Notes under the pieces: generated by a model
Database searches by the model: none
Seen by the model: only the letters and a program-made list of their open reading frames with translations
What the model was told of the DNA's origin: nothing
Assembly (NCBI GenBank): GCA_029531795.1
Contig: JAPEIS010000001.1
Location: forward strand, 3,968,001 to 4,032,000
Direction: 5' to 3'
DNA from: Sclerotinia nivalis
Lineage: Eukaryota; Ascomycota; Leotiomycetes; Helotiales; Sclerotiniaceae
Length of the DNA: 64,000 bases
Shown here: positions 11,555 through 22,963 of the stretch, one piece after another
Layout: each line of letters opens with the position of its first letter
How positions within the stretch are numbered: position 1 is the stretch's first letter
Translations under genes and position numbers: made by a program

Positions 11555-12011
11555 ATTGGCTGATTTTTTCGTTTTCAGGTTTCCCCTTCTTTTCCTCTGT
11601 AGATCAAGTCAAGTCAAGTACTTGTTGTTGTTGTTGTTGAGATGATCAGTTTCTGCAAGAAGCAAAGGCACATATATTCCAATAAGAAACTATAGCGTTT
11701 GAACTGCCGTATAAGGAATCCAAAGGTAAAAATGAGTATGGTGGTAAATTCCACTGCGTACGAGAAGAGAGAAGACATGATGAAACCAATGTTTGATCTC
11801 ATATCAAAGCGTGTGATTGCGTATTCAGAGTGACTATTTATTTCCACCGTATAAACGTTCTATATGACCAAACATTATTTCATGATACAATGGTACCGTT
11901 ATACAAATATATTACAAACAATGACTGCAGCATTTGCATCCGCCAGCTCCATTTACATAAGCCAAGAGAATTCCATCAGTCGTCTATTAATCACATCTAA
12001 ACATCCCAAAT

Positions 12012-14740
12012 CTATTTTTCATCCATTCTCGTCATCAAACCGCTTGCTTTTGTCTCCACAATCTTGAAGGCATCTTTATTTCCCAAACCCTTCTCCGCCC
12101 TTTCATAAGCCCCATCACTTCTATCGCACAATGTATCTAGATCCTCCTCCGTCAGGATCTCGTCGTCTTCTTTGCACGTGTATACCTCGCCATCTTTTAA
12201 TAATAACGCTCTCAATGCATCCGCACTCATTCCTTCTTTGGTGTCCATTTTCTGTCCCATAGTTTTAAAACCTCCTTTCTTGATAACCAATTTCTCTAAT
12301 CTACGTTTTGCATCGGCACTCATGAGCAAACTTTCTTCAACGGTGCCCTTGGTAGCGAGCCGAAATACGACAACAGGTTTGGTCTGACCGATACGGTGGG
12401 CACGATCTTGGGCTTGGAGATCTTGTTGTGGGTTCCAATCACTGTCAAATAGGATCACTGTATCAGCACTTGCGAGATTGATACCTTGTCCACCGGCTCT
12501 GGTTGAGAGAAGGAATAGTTTGAAATCCGGGTCCTCGTTGAACTCTTTAATTTGTTGGCGACGAAAGTCTTGCGCAACACTTCCATCTATTCGACATACT
12601 TTCCAAACTCGCAATTCGCGTGCGTAATCTTCGAGGATATCGAGTTGAGTTTTGAACTGTGAGAAAATGAGAACCTTATGACCGCGAGAAAACAGTGAGG
12701 GGAGAAGTCGATCGAGAAGTAGCATTTTCCCAGACGAAGTCACGAGAGTTTCGTTCAGTGGAATACCAGAGTCTGCCGACCAGGGGTTGTAAAAATTTAG
12801 AGGAGAATTGCAAACCAATCTCATCTGCATAACAGGATTTCCCAACTTTTTACTAGAAATCTCCTTTCTTGCAAGTTCCAGGATTTTCGCCGTTTCATCC
12901 TCGTTTCGGTTCTTGTTCTTGAGTTCTGCCTCCTCCTTTTCAGCATACTCCGCTGCAAGTTTCGTCTCGAATTCATCATCACTTAACTCGTCCTCCTCAG
13001 ATGCATCAGCTTCTTCGTAGACTCTTCTTCTCCGTGCATCTCTGCTGCGAACACTAACAGCTGGTGACGCAGTCCGGCTAGACTTTGCGGACTTACTAAT
13101 TGGTAAGGGAAGCGAATCTTCAATTAACTTGCGTTTCCTGCCTGGCTTTCCTTTTTCCACTGGTGCTTGTAAAGGAGCTCCACCTTTATTCTTAGGTGGT
13201 CTGCCGGGTTTTCTCTTCGGCATCATTTGTTGGAATGCATTCTTTAATACCGGAGTAGGTTCCGAAGCGACAATTTTGTTTCTAATTCGAATCGCAAGTG
13301 GTTTCTCGTCTTCGCTATCGGAGTCTTCCAGATTTGTTTCATCTTTGACTGTAGTTCCAACTGACTTCCTCGATTCTTTCTCGATGGCTTTTCCCCCTGT
13401 CAATCTTTCCACTACTTTTTCCTCCAAATACTTCCGCAGGTCAGCAGTCTTATCTCCAATCTTATTGTACAATTCCATCTGCTCCTTTGTCATCGGTGCA
13501 TAAAGGACATATTCCCGCTTTTTCGGAAGCATATGCTCGACATCAGCCTTTACTCGTCGCAACAATAATGGCTGAAGTATCAAGTGCATCTTTTTAACTA
13601 GATCTTGTTTCATTTGATCAGCAATGAAGTCCTCGGTACCTTCCTCATCCTGTAAATCACTAAAGTCGAACCAACTTTCGAACATTTCCCATTGTGTGAA
13701 TATTGTAGGCAGAAGAAAGTTTAGTAATGACCACAGCTCTTTCAGATTGTTTTGTAATGGTGTTCCGGTAATCAAAAGACGAGTAGCAGATGTAAAGGTC
13801 CTCAGTGTTTGAAACAATTTAGATTCGGAGTTCTTCATCCTGTGGCCTTCATCCTGTCTTTTATGTCAGTCATTGCATATAGTACCATGAATGTACGACT
13901 TACAATGATGATGAATTCCCAATTTATCTTCGAAAGATCCGCATGATCTCGAAGAACAATCTCTGGACTTGTACAGACAACAGGAAACTTTTCATCAGGA
14001 CGACCACCCTTAATATGCCTCATCATCTGCGTGCGAAAAAGCTCCTTTCGTTGAGGTGGCGTACCATGATATAATAGAACCGGTACACTAGGGGTCCATT
14101 TCTGGAATTCCTCAATCCAGTTCGAAAGTGTACTCAGCGGCGCAATAATTAGATGCGGACCCAGATAACTTTCCTTTTCTCTCAGCAATGCAATAAGCGA
14201 AATCGTTTGAATTGTCTTTCCCAAGCCCATTTCATCTGCCAAAATCCCAGACATTCCTTGTATGCAAATCTCGTACATCCACGTCAAACCCTCTAATTGA
14301 TATTCTCGCATCGTCCCACCCACCATACACTTAGGCTGTTCTGCCATCGTTAAATCATGTTCCCCCAATGCTTTTCCATCCATGCCACTCCCTACACGTC
14401 CCAAGACCCTCGTCTTCCCTACCAGCACTTCCCCAAATGCCGCGCTCTTGCTTAGCAGTTCATCCAGTTGTCTAGCTTTGGCTTCTCGTTCCGCCTTCGA
14501 TTCGTTGTGTTCTGCTCTCTTCCTCGCAATTGTTTTTCGTCTTCGTTCTTCGGCCTTGGAGTTCGCTATGCGTGCCTTCTCCTCTTCTTCAAATATCTTC
14601 TTTTCTTCTTCAGTGGCAAAATTCACGTCGAAGTCGTACAATCCCTCAGCCTCCAACTCCTCAGGAGGAGAAGATGGAGCACTGCTACGTGGTTTCGATG
14701 TAGGTGTTTGTGAGCCACTCATGCTAGGCTGTGAACTCAT
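12012..14740 (-). CDS. irc5: LSH/DDM1/Irc5-type SNF2 chromatin remodeling ATPase
   Basis: Two exons, 14740-13904 and 13853-12012, with a 50-nt intron, encode 892 aa. The SNF2 ATPase lobe has motif I 'DEMGLGKT' (residues 169-176), '[12 protein letters not shown]', motif II 'DEGH' (280-283, split from lobe start by the intron) and '[11 protein letters not shown]'. Lobe 2 contains '[15 protein letters not shown]', '[11 protein letters not shown]' and '[10 protein letters not shown]'. The overall sequence matches the LSH/HELLS, DDM1 and Irc5 subfamily (Neurospora mus-30), which remodels nucleosomes for genome stability and, in plants and animals, DNA methylation. The insert between lobes carries an AT-hook-like '[11 protein letters not shown]' near residues 492-502. 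Nuclear. Confidence 0.88.
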
Positions 14741-15107
14741 GGTTGATGGAAAACGTTCTCTTAGGTATGTGGTTGAGCAATTGCGTTCAGTCTTTCAAGC
14801 TTTGATTAGGCTTTGCTCGATAAGCAATAATGGCTGAGTAAAGTAACAGATAGCTATACCCTCAGACGCCTTATAAAAGCGAAAAATGTAAGTCAATAGA
14901 TCCGTAAATACAAGATTTAAGGTTTGTGACGGCGAAGCTATTCACTAACCTACAAACCGATAAATGATTGAAATTCACAATTCCGACAAGATTCTCCGAG
15001 GGTTAAAATTTAATAAGGGATGAAAGTTATAAAGAAAAATTGGATCAGAAATTATACAATGCTGGACAAAATATACCCAAAACTAAAAAGGAGTTTTGCG
15101 ATTGGCA

Positions 15108-15169
15108 TAACGTGGTTTATCAGTGGGTCGGCCATATCAGTGGGTCGGCCACTTTTACCTCGAATTATT
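15108..15169 (+). repeat. Left terminal inverted repeat with internal 17-bp tandem duplication
   Basis: It begins 'taACGTGG' and contains two exact adjacent copies of a 17-bp unit (tatcagtgggtcggcca) at 15118-15134 and 15135-15151. Such subterminal duplications are candidate transposase-binding sites. Confidence 0.93.
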
Positions 15170-15219
15170 GATTTAAAGCTATATTATTCAACAAAAACTA
15201 AATCAATTGATTGAAACTA

Positions 15220-16863
15220 TTAAGAATCTAATAATCTAGGATCAATTATATTATTTTGATAAATTCTTGAATTATGATCAGTTTTTCCACATTTACTACA
15301 GTATCGATTAGAAGATATTTTCCCATTAGAATTCCCTTTATTTTGATGTTTATTGTATTGAATCTAAATATCAACCTTTTGTTGAGATAATATATCTTCA
15401 ACTTCTTGTTCAGTAAGTACTTCTTCATTGCATAATTGAATCTTTTTAGCACATCGATATTTGCTTAATGTTACATTTGCCTTCCGAAGTATACGATTCT
15501 TTGTACTTAAAAGAGTATTCTTATAAGTTAATCTTTTTGTGTTTTTAGCTAGAGCTAATATAATCTCGAATATAGGTGTAGGGGAGCTTGATTGATGACG
15601 AGCCATTCGAGATTTTACTAAAATCGATTGTGAAAGAGCTTCAGTTGGATTGTGAGGTGTTTGAGAGATCCAAGAGTCTAGATCGACGAGTGGAGGGGTA
15701 GGTGTACGAATCTGAATATCTAATTTTGAGAGTATAGCTTGAGGATCAAATGGTATTAGACCTGCTTCTCGGAAACCAGCTTTTATATTCTGAGTTGTGA
15801 TTGATTGTTGATATGCAGTTTTAAAAGCTATAAAGAATTCAATCTTAGTGATATGGTTAATATAAGCTTTAATAAATCCATCAATTTGATAATTATATGT
15901 CTGTTTCAATACGCCAAAACAGCTAACGTCAAATGGTTGAGTTAAATGATTTGAATGTGATGGTAATCTTATGTATATAATATTATTTGCCTTGTAATAT
16001 GATTGAAAAAATATCGATTTGTGACTTTTGTGCTTATCTAGTACTAGCATTCGATATTTGCCTTTCGTTTGATGAATTGTATGTTTATCGAAATGCTTTA
16101 TTCATTCCAATCCCGTTTCATTATTCGTCCATTCATTGGAAGTAGGTTTAATAATCTAATCTACAGAAAAACCGCTTTCCGTATACCAATTAGAAAGGTA
16201 ATATTGCTTTTGAACCATCAGAAATAGAGGTATAGTTTCCCCTTTACTATTATTATATATAATCGCTGTAGCCCATTCTCTATTGCCTAGTTGTATTGCC
16301 TTACTTCTGCCATTCCATTCAACACTAATTATAATCATTCCGGGATATATTATACCCATTATAAAACCAGTTTCATCGAAGTTGTAGAAATCGCAATCCA
16401 AGATATTATATTTCGTCTGTATATTCAATATTAATTGAAATTATTTTTTAATAAGTTTGGGATTCTTGTAGAAAGCTTTTTGGAAATTATAAATACAATT
16501 AAAACACATCTTTAATTCTGTATATCGTTGTATAAAGCGATAAACCCAAAACTTTTCAATCTTCTTTGCACCCCACATTTCGAGTATATAATTCACTATA
16601 TCTTCAATACCATTTAATTTAGATGAAAATCCTTTATGATCCATATCAAATATATATTGAATAAATACCTTCTCTTCTAATTCAATCAAATTATGACTTT
16701 TTGGTCGAATTTCAATTATACTAGGTTTACCTCGAATTCTATCACCCAATATAGATCGAAGTACACAATAGGATTGAGCTACCTTTCGAATTGTTAATTT
16801 TTTATTTGATTCAATAACCTGAATAGTTAAGATTATACGTGCTTCTTTAGAATGAATTTCTAT
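15220..16863 (-). pseudogene. Fot1-like DDD transposase, RIP-like nonsense decay
   Basis: One uninterrupted frame of 548 codons, close to the roughly 540 aa of Fot1 transposases, runs from an ATA at 16863 (expected start position, ATG to ATA) to TAA at 15220-15222. The order is an N-terminal HTH/CENP-B-like region ('KLTIRKVAQSY', 'EEKVFIQYIFDMD'), the first Asp in 'YNFDETGF', the second in 'LVLD', the third in 'QPFDVSCFG', and a C-terminal CCHC knuckle 'CSKCGKTDHNSRIY' whose last Cys is Tyr. In-frame stops occur at 16441 (TAA), 16156 (TAG), 16102 (TGA) and 15364 (TAG). Two of them stand where the family has Trp ('VDW..KPTSN' and 'GLEWLKHF'). No frameshift was found. The catalytic aspartates remain. 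Confidence 0.88.
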
Positions 16864-16900
16864 GGTTGATAATGAAGAAAACGTGTATTAAGTGTAGACT

Positions 16901-16962
16901 AATAATTCGAGGTAAAAGTGGCCGACCCACTGATATGGCCGACCCACTGATAAACCACGTTA
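16901..16962 (-). repeat. Right terminal inverted repeat
   Basis: This is the exact reverse complement of 15108-15169 over 62 positions, including both 17-bp units. Pairing stops at the next base inward. Confidence 0.93.
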
Positions 16963-17431
16963 CATGAGACGCGTAAATTGATTTTGACGCGAAGTGAAGT
17001 CGTGTCGTCACTGATTGACTAATAAGGCGTGACGTGATTAGTAATCACAGTTTAATCTTGCCCCAGCCAGGTGAGCATTTTAGTTACGGTGTCGGAGGGG
17101 ATTTCTATGCCCACCCAAATGATTTCCTCCATTGCGCTCAACCGTCTAGAAGCAGTCTCAACTACTTCTGATAAGTCGTATTCCCAAATTTCCGTTTCTT
17201 GGATGCCGAAAGTCACATATGGAATGATTGATTAGAAGCTTTTGAAGGATATAAAACAGCTGATATAATTCGAGGGCTGTTTGGTAAATTATACCACAAA
17301 TATCGATTATTACTAATACAAATGTTTGGTATGGTCAACAATATGGCTAAATCCTAAAGAAAGCCGGGAAATATAGACATAGACATAACGGAGGGAGGCA
17401 AACTGTCCTCAGGTTGGCGGCGCCAAATACT
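16963..17431. other. Intergenic region, nothing recognised
   Basis: This lies between the transposon and the 3' end of the SANT-homeodomain gene. Only short frames are present and no repeat was identified. Confidence 0.4.
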
Positions 17432-19255
17432 TTAGTCATCGAGGAGCCTGTTAATGTACGAGATACGCTCCTCAGCCTTTTCCAGGATTTCCTTTTGTTC
17501 CAGAAGCTCCAGTTCCTTCGCCTTTACAGCTTCAAACTCAATATTGGCTCTTTCGTTGTGAGCATCAATAGCGACTTGCAGCAGCCTGTGTTCCTCCGCA
17601 GCTCTTTCCTTGTGAGCGATAATAGCGAGTACCAGCTGGTTATGATGTTCCTCAGCTGCGAGCATCTTCTGCTGTTGCATTTGCCGATGTACTGTTAAAA
17701 CGGTGGCCATTTGAGATGTGTGGTCTTGAGTATCTATCTGTTGTGTTTCAGGCTTGAGAGAAGGTTGTTGGACTTCGATAGTTGATACCGCAGGATTGTT
17801 GTGAGAAGATCCATTCAGTCCTGACACCGCAGGGTGATAATCTAAAGTTTCCCCCTGAAATTTTTATATTAGAGCGGTTCTCAGTTCTTATCAATGTATG
17901 GTTTGTTATGCATCTATATTTTTAATGAAATAAAACAACAAGACCTACTTGAACTTTCAAATCAACCGGAACTGTATTGTGACTTTCAATAGATCCCTCC
18001 GACCCCAAGCTGTAGCGCACTCTCTTAGTTGGTTCCTCCTCTACCTGACGTTGAAAGCCAATATCTGAGGTACGGTGACGCTTCGATCCAGCGGCTCCAA
18101 GCTCCGGCTTATCGAGAAGGGGTTTGGAAATTTCTTTTGCAGCTGGCAACTCTACTTGCTTGTGAAGTTCTGCTTCTTTCGCGTCTATGGCTCTCTGATT
18201 TCGATACCACATCTGAAGTTCTCTTAATTAGCAACAATACAGTGATTTGTCCAATGGATTTTTACCCTGATCTGTTCTCTGCTCAATCCAGTTTCATTTT
18301 CTAGTTTGTTCACCACAGGATTATCTAAGTGATTGTATTTTGAATACTGAATCTTCAAGATTTCATACTGCTGAGGTGAAAGATTTGACGGCTGTGCACC
18401 TTTCAAAGTTGTCTCGGCACTAGGATTAGTTTGCTGTAAAGTAATGTTATTAACCCTCAAAGCATTCCAAAATACGGAAATCGTACTTACCTGAGAAGAG
18501 TTCTCAGTTGAATTTTCAAGAATCGAACTTGGGGGATTGTCTTGGCGCGATGCCATTCTTATTCCGTAAGGCTTCCAAGCCTTTTGTTTAGGCTGTTCTT
18601 CAGAAATCCAAACGGTCTCACCCGAGGCTTTCTCAATGACGGTTGGAGTTCTTGCGTCAAAATTGTGCTTTTCTTTTCCCTTAGTATTCCAATATCTGCA
18701 AACGTTTGGAGCTTTTCGATAAAACCCTTGGGAAGCAAGGCTTTTTGACACCATACGCCAAATTTCTTCCGCCGTAATCGGTTCAAGCATAAGTACTTTC
18801 TCACGTTCTCGTTGGCTCTTAATGCATTCGAATGCAATAGCATCCTCTTCCTCCGACCAGTTGTTTCCTGATGTCCACGGTGTGAAATCATCGTCCTTGA
18901 GCTCTTTCAGAGGCAAACCATCACTTTTCGCACCATCCTCGTCAACTTCCTCGTCATCTTCCTCCTCTTCGTTCTCGATGCCGTCACTATCACTGACGTC
19001 CCATATGGTAGATGAGGTTCTCTTTGTCGGTTTTGATGGCGTATTCCTGATGACACGATGCCATTTGACGTAAACAGCACCTGCCTGGCGATCGTATCCG
19101 CACGCGTTCATTTCATTGGCGGCCTCCTGCCAGAATGCACTACGGGGTCCACCCATTTTACCCTTTTCCAAACGGTGAATAATTTCCTTCAGCTTGGCAA
19201 CCTCTTTAGATCGCCATCTGGGAAGTCTTGCCGGTTTGCGCTCAGAGTCCATCAT
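17432..19255 (-). CDS. SANT-SANT-homeodomain-coiled-coil protein (cluster member 1)
   Basis: Four exons, 19255-18491, 18433-18266, 18212-17949 and 17854-17432, all joined in phase 0, encode 539 aa. Residues 12-72 are SANT/trihelix-like (PRWRSKEVAKLKEII...), 92-118 acidic, and 131-200 a second SANT-like domain (NNWSEEED...NVCRYW). Residues about 266-325 form an ungapped homeodomain: counting from 266, Leu8, Leu16, Tyr20, Leu40, Gln44, Ile45, Trp48, Tyr49, Asn51 and Arg53 are all in place ('MWYRNQR'). A basic 'KRHR...TKRVR' NLS-like region follows, then a Gln/Glu-rich coiled coil to the end. A sequence-specific DNA-binding regulator is inferred. No named family was recognised. The second intron falls between homeodomain positions 46 and 47. 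Confidence 0.82.
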
Positions 19256-19916
19256 GGGATTTTCTGATACGGGCAGATGAATTAGACAAGATTTGTTAAT
19301 AAAAAAATTGATTTAGAAGTTTGGTAAGGGAACAGAAGAAATCTTGGAAGCAAAAGCGTATCAATTAATAGAGTAAATGATGTGAGCTAAAGGTAAGAAG
19401 CTCTTTACGTTATGTGTTCTACACAATTGATAAGTTGAATATTTGTAGTTTTTGAAAGTATTGGGGGATGACACAAAGAAATCCTTAAGCAAACAACAAT
19501 CGCGGGGCATACTGTGCCGCAATAGATCATCGCGTCGAGTGAATTCGGGCGCGTATTGAAACGTCCAATTTAAGAAGTCACATGCACACGCGATCCTTGT
19601 CTAGGCCTGGGAGGGATGTCTTACACTTCATTGGTCGAAATGAGTTCGTAGTATCTAACGGTACATCCTGATCAAGAACAATCAGCCATTTCTTCATCTC
19701 AATGCCTCGGATTTTATCATAAATTCACTACCAGTAATGAGCCATTGCCACAGCTTCGACATATCGCATGATTTAACGACGAGACCATGCTCCTCCATTT
19801 TCTCCACCCAGTTCTCCCTGCCATACACCGGGACATGAATACCTATACCTATATTCAAAGAAGGGGGTGAAAGACGCAACAGTAGTACTACGGCTACTTG
19901 TTTCCCAACGATGATA

Positions 19917-20463
19917 TTAGCCGAGAGCTAAGGACGAACGAATTCTATCTAATATACTTAAGGTCTCCTTGAGACTGAAGAACATTTGCGTCGTCTTCTC
20001 GGTGGCTGTTTCCTTTCGCTGTGCAGAAAATGGCTCCTCCCGAGCTTTTATCCTGTGCTCCTTTACCTCCGCCAAAAGATCCCGTCGCTCGGCCTCTGCG
20101 GATTCGATTAGACTCTTTAATTTCGTTTCCTGTACCATAGGTAAAATTTCTGGTCCGGTAGATTTTGGTGATACTATCTTTCGTTGTTGCGACTGTGATT
20201 CCAGGTTATTGGGGGGAGGCTGAATCATCGTTATTAATTGGAAGCTCGAAATTGCGTGACATCCTGCTGGTGTCAACAATATTGCGCCTAGCGTTTCTGC
20301 TTTCATCTAATCTGGCTGATGGGACGTCATGGTGTGAGCTGCAGTTGTGAAATTTAGTACTAAGACGAGGTCGCTTGATAGGAGGCAAGTGCGAGTATGG
20401 TAGTTCGTCGATATTCAGGTCTTCCTCCAATTGTCTTGGCGTTTTTCGAACATTGGACCCCAT
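19917..20463 (-). CDS. Hypothetical basic/coiled-coil protein inside the SANT-homeodomain cluster
   Basis: The best model has exons 20463-20278 and 20219-19917 (162 aa), joined by a 58-nt phase-0 intron with a weak GTTGAC donor and a CAG acceptor. The alternative is a frameshift at the six-base C run (plus-strand G run 20211-20216). The N-terminal half has an NLS-like 'IKRPRLS'. The C-terminal half is a charged helix (ESAEAERRDLLAEVKEHRIKAREE...) like the tails of neighbouring cluster genes. No SANT or homeodomain is present. It could be a C-terminal fragment of a former cluster member or an independent gene. Confidence 0.45.
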
Positions 20464-20659
20464 GCCAATTGCTTACAGCTCGTGGTTGTTGGACGGTCAC
20501 ATTGTCAGGGAACAAATTGACGGTGGGCGGATCAACAAGTGTCTACGATGTGCAGCTGAGACATGATTATGGATGACTTAACAACGGGCAAGAACTGTCC
20601 CTTTTTAATCCTTGCAGAACAAGCCCTCGGCGTTCTCAAAAGCCTTCCTGTTGAAGTTC

Positions 20660-20885
20660 TTTAGAATGGCCGAAGCTTTCTCATCCCGCTGAAAGGCTTC
20701 CACTTTCTTTGGTGCTCCTCGGATTCGAGTAATTTCAATATTCTGATAGCGATACTGACCTCCATATCTGATTCACGATATTGGTGTCCTTGGACATGGG
20801 CGGCTGCACTTTCGGGGATTTCGTCTTCACGAGCCACACGGCCATCGTAATTTTCACCAGCCTGAAATGCAGCTGGCCATCACGT
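20660..20885 (-). other. Possible gene remnant upstream of the basic/coiled-coil gene
   Basis: The minus strand has an open frame from just after a TGA near 20885 to a TAA near 20664, with charged, helix-prone content ('MEVSIAIRILKLLESEEHQR') but no ATG near its start and no recognised domain. It could be an isolated 3' exon or relic of another cluster gene. Confidence 0.25.
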
Positions 20886-21238
20886 CTAATTAGTGGCTGA
20901 TTCCACCAAAAAATTCTACGTTTTTCCGTGCCGTTACGGATATTGCTGTCAACGCTTCATAAGAACCAATGCATAATCTCAGTTATTATCACTCGGCTGA
21001 AAATATATTTCGTCTAGTTGGCATGGCTAAGACTAAACCTTTCAGTTTCATTTCGAGGAGTGATACATGGACTAAGTTATCGAGGAGAGGTACACTTTCC
21101 GAGACTGGATGCACGCACTGCACATTAGTAAGTAAGATAAGTATGATATGCTGCCAAAACCCCACGCCGTATTCAACACTCAAATACATGCTTTGAAATC
21201 ATGCTAATCCTTCCAAAAGTCCAGCCAACCTCCTTTCC

Positions 21239-22205
21239 TTACAAACTTCTCTTCTTCCCATAGCCCCTCACTCCTCCACCCGTGGCGACCTTCGCATCTA
21301 ATCTACTAAACCACTTCCACAACCACTCCTTTTGGTCTTCAGTTGACCCACATAACAAAATTCCCTTCAACTTCTCAACTGAATAATCCTTATACCTCAG
21401 CTGCGGAACCGCATGACGAAGCTCATCTGTCCATTTACCTGTCTTTTCGAGTTTGCGTCTTTTCAGTGGTAACCCTAACATTTTCCGAGTCTCGCCATCT
21501 GGATCATCATCGAGTGGGCGTATGAGACGTTTAATGGATGATTTAATCTTCTGAGGTGGAATTTGATTAGTTAATGTGGGTAATTAAGAGGAACAATAAG
21601 CGTGTGATGCGGGCCTTACTTCTTCCCCGGCAAGGGCTTTCTTGACCAGTTCGATTTCTTTTTGCTGTTGCCTTTTCTCAAATTCGGAGATTGGCTCGGG
21701 GATATTTCCAGTAACTATCGGATTTATCAGTATCATAAAATTCGGAATATCAGGCGAGAGGATGCATACCTCGACGTGCGCTATCTTTCTCTCTTCGCTC
21801 TTGAGCTTCTAAACGCTCTATGGATCGTAATAGACGATCACGCTCTCTAGCAATGATAGCTCTTTCACTGGGTTCCTTAAAAGAAGTATCGATCACAGCG
21901 AGAAGCTGCTTTCTGAGTTCCTCAATCCGTAACCTTACTTTGGTCTTTGGTTTCACCTCATTTCTGACTGCGAAAGGCGTCTTTGAGCTTCTCAACCTTT
22001 CCATTGGACTTTCATAGTCTTCTTCGCCGTCGCCAAATATGTCACGAAAGGTGTTTCTTTCCGGCTCTTCATAGATCACAGGGTGAGAAATTGGCATGGA
22101 AGCTTTCTTTGAAAGGTTTGTGGTTTCATTTTCTGCGGGCACCTGAAGCTTAGCTTTGACGACCTCTCTGCGGAGAAACGCTTGAAGGCCGAGCTTCCTC
22201 GTCAT
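21239..22205 (-). CDS. Hypothetical charged helical protein
   Basis: Three exons, 22205-21770, 21714-21620 and 21550-21239, with GTATGC and GTAAGG donors and TAG/CAG acceptors, stay in frame and encode 280 aa. The N-terminus is 'MTRKLGLQAFLRREV'. The middle is a Glu/Arg-rich helix (ERAIIARERDRLLRSIERLEAQERREK). A conserved-looking segment 'IKRLIRPLDDDPDGETR' leads to a basic 'LPLKRRKLEKTGKW' and a Trp-rich C-terminus. Three clean introns argue for a real gene. No family was recognised. Basic clusters suggest a nuclear or nucleic-acid role, which is only an inference. It sits between cluster genes but shows no SANT or homeodomain. Confidence 0.65.
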
Positions 22206-22963
22206 GGTTGCTAGTTCTGAATAGTCAGGAACTTAATAGTTTCGTCAAGGAAGAAGATAATGCGCCAGTATTCTAAGTTACTGTAGGAGAGTTTGATTTG
22301 GCAACGCAGTATCGACTTCCAGCACCATACCGAAGGTGCGGGGCAAGCAAAAGTTGTGGTGAATCTCAGACAAAATTTACCAATAAGGCGACAATATACC
22401 GACAACATTACCCCCTGAATATGTTCGGCAATAAAAATAGTGATCGTCAATGCATAACAGGACGAGAGCAATATTGCAAAAATTTAAATACAATTTAGTC
22501 TGAAAGCAACAGCAAAATTCTATCATCCGTTATATTGTTCCGTATGCAAATATGTTTTATCCATCGTTTATCGGGCGATAACTTTGTCCCGCATCCCTTC
22601 TCTACACGGAACTTCGAGGCCCACAACCCCTAGCCAAATGAAAATTCTTGGTCGAGTAGAGCTAGAACAAGTATGATCACGAAATTGTTTCGCAATTACA
22701 ATATATATGCTTCAGATTATGTTTATCCTCATGTATCCATGCACCGTTTGTCGTGTTACAGGCAGCAGCTGATGTTGCTTCCGCACAATCATTTGTTTGA
22801 AATTCTCTCAATGACAATGATAATTCTAAGCCTTTTCTCAACTCGTCACGAATACTCCGTAGTAGGCAACTGCAAAATCCCATTCTGCGAAGGTTCGGCT
22901 ATTGGGCTTATATGGGACTCGTGTAGGATCACTTATTCGTCACGAAGAAAGCCTCTCGAAGAA

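Larger units (their letters stand above)
15108..16962 (-). mobile_element. Fot1/pogo-like DNA transposon with 60-bp TIRs and TA target duplication
   Basis: The element body is 15110-16960 (1851 bp), flanked by TA at 15108-15109 and 16961-16962. The terminal inverted repeats, 15108-15169 and 16901-16962 counted with the TA, are identical over all 62 positions. Size, TA target, long TIRs and the encoded transposase type all fit the Fot1 branch of the pogo/Tc1-mariner superfamily, which includes Flipper of Botrytis. The sequence between the TIRs is strongly AT-rich and carries one long minus-strand transposase reading frame with several nonsense codons. Confidence 0.93.

Noticed and set aside
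12172..14837. Plus-strand open frames opposite the SNF2 gene
   Set aside because: They are Ser/Phe/Leu-rich antisense shadows of the charged, coiled-coil-rich remodeler. No domain or start context supports them.
15000..17000. Transposon as part of a Starship or larger cargo element
   Set aside because: The TIRs, TA duplication and 1.85-kb length define a complete small Fot1-like element. No tyrosine-recombinase captain is visible in the window.
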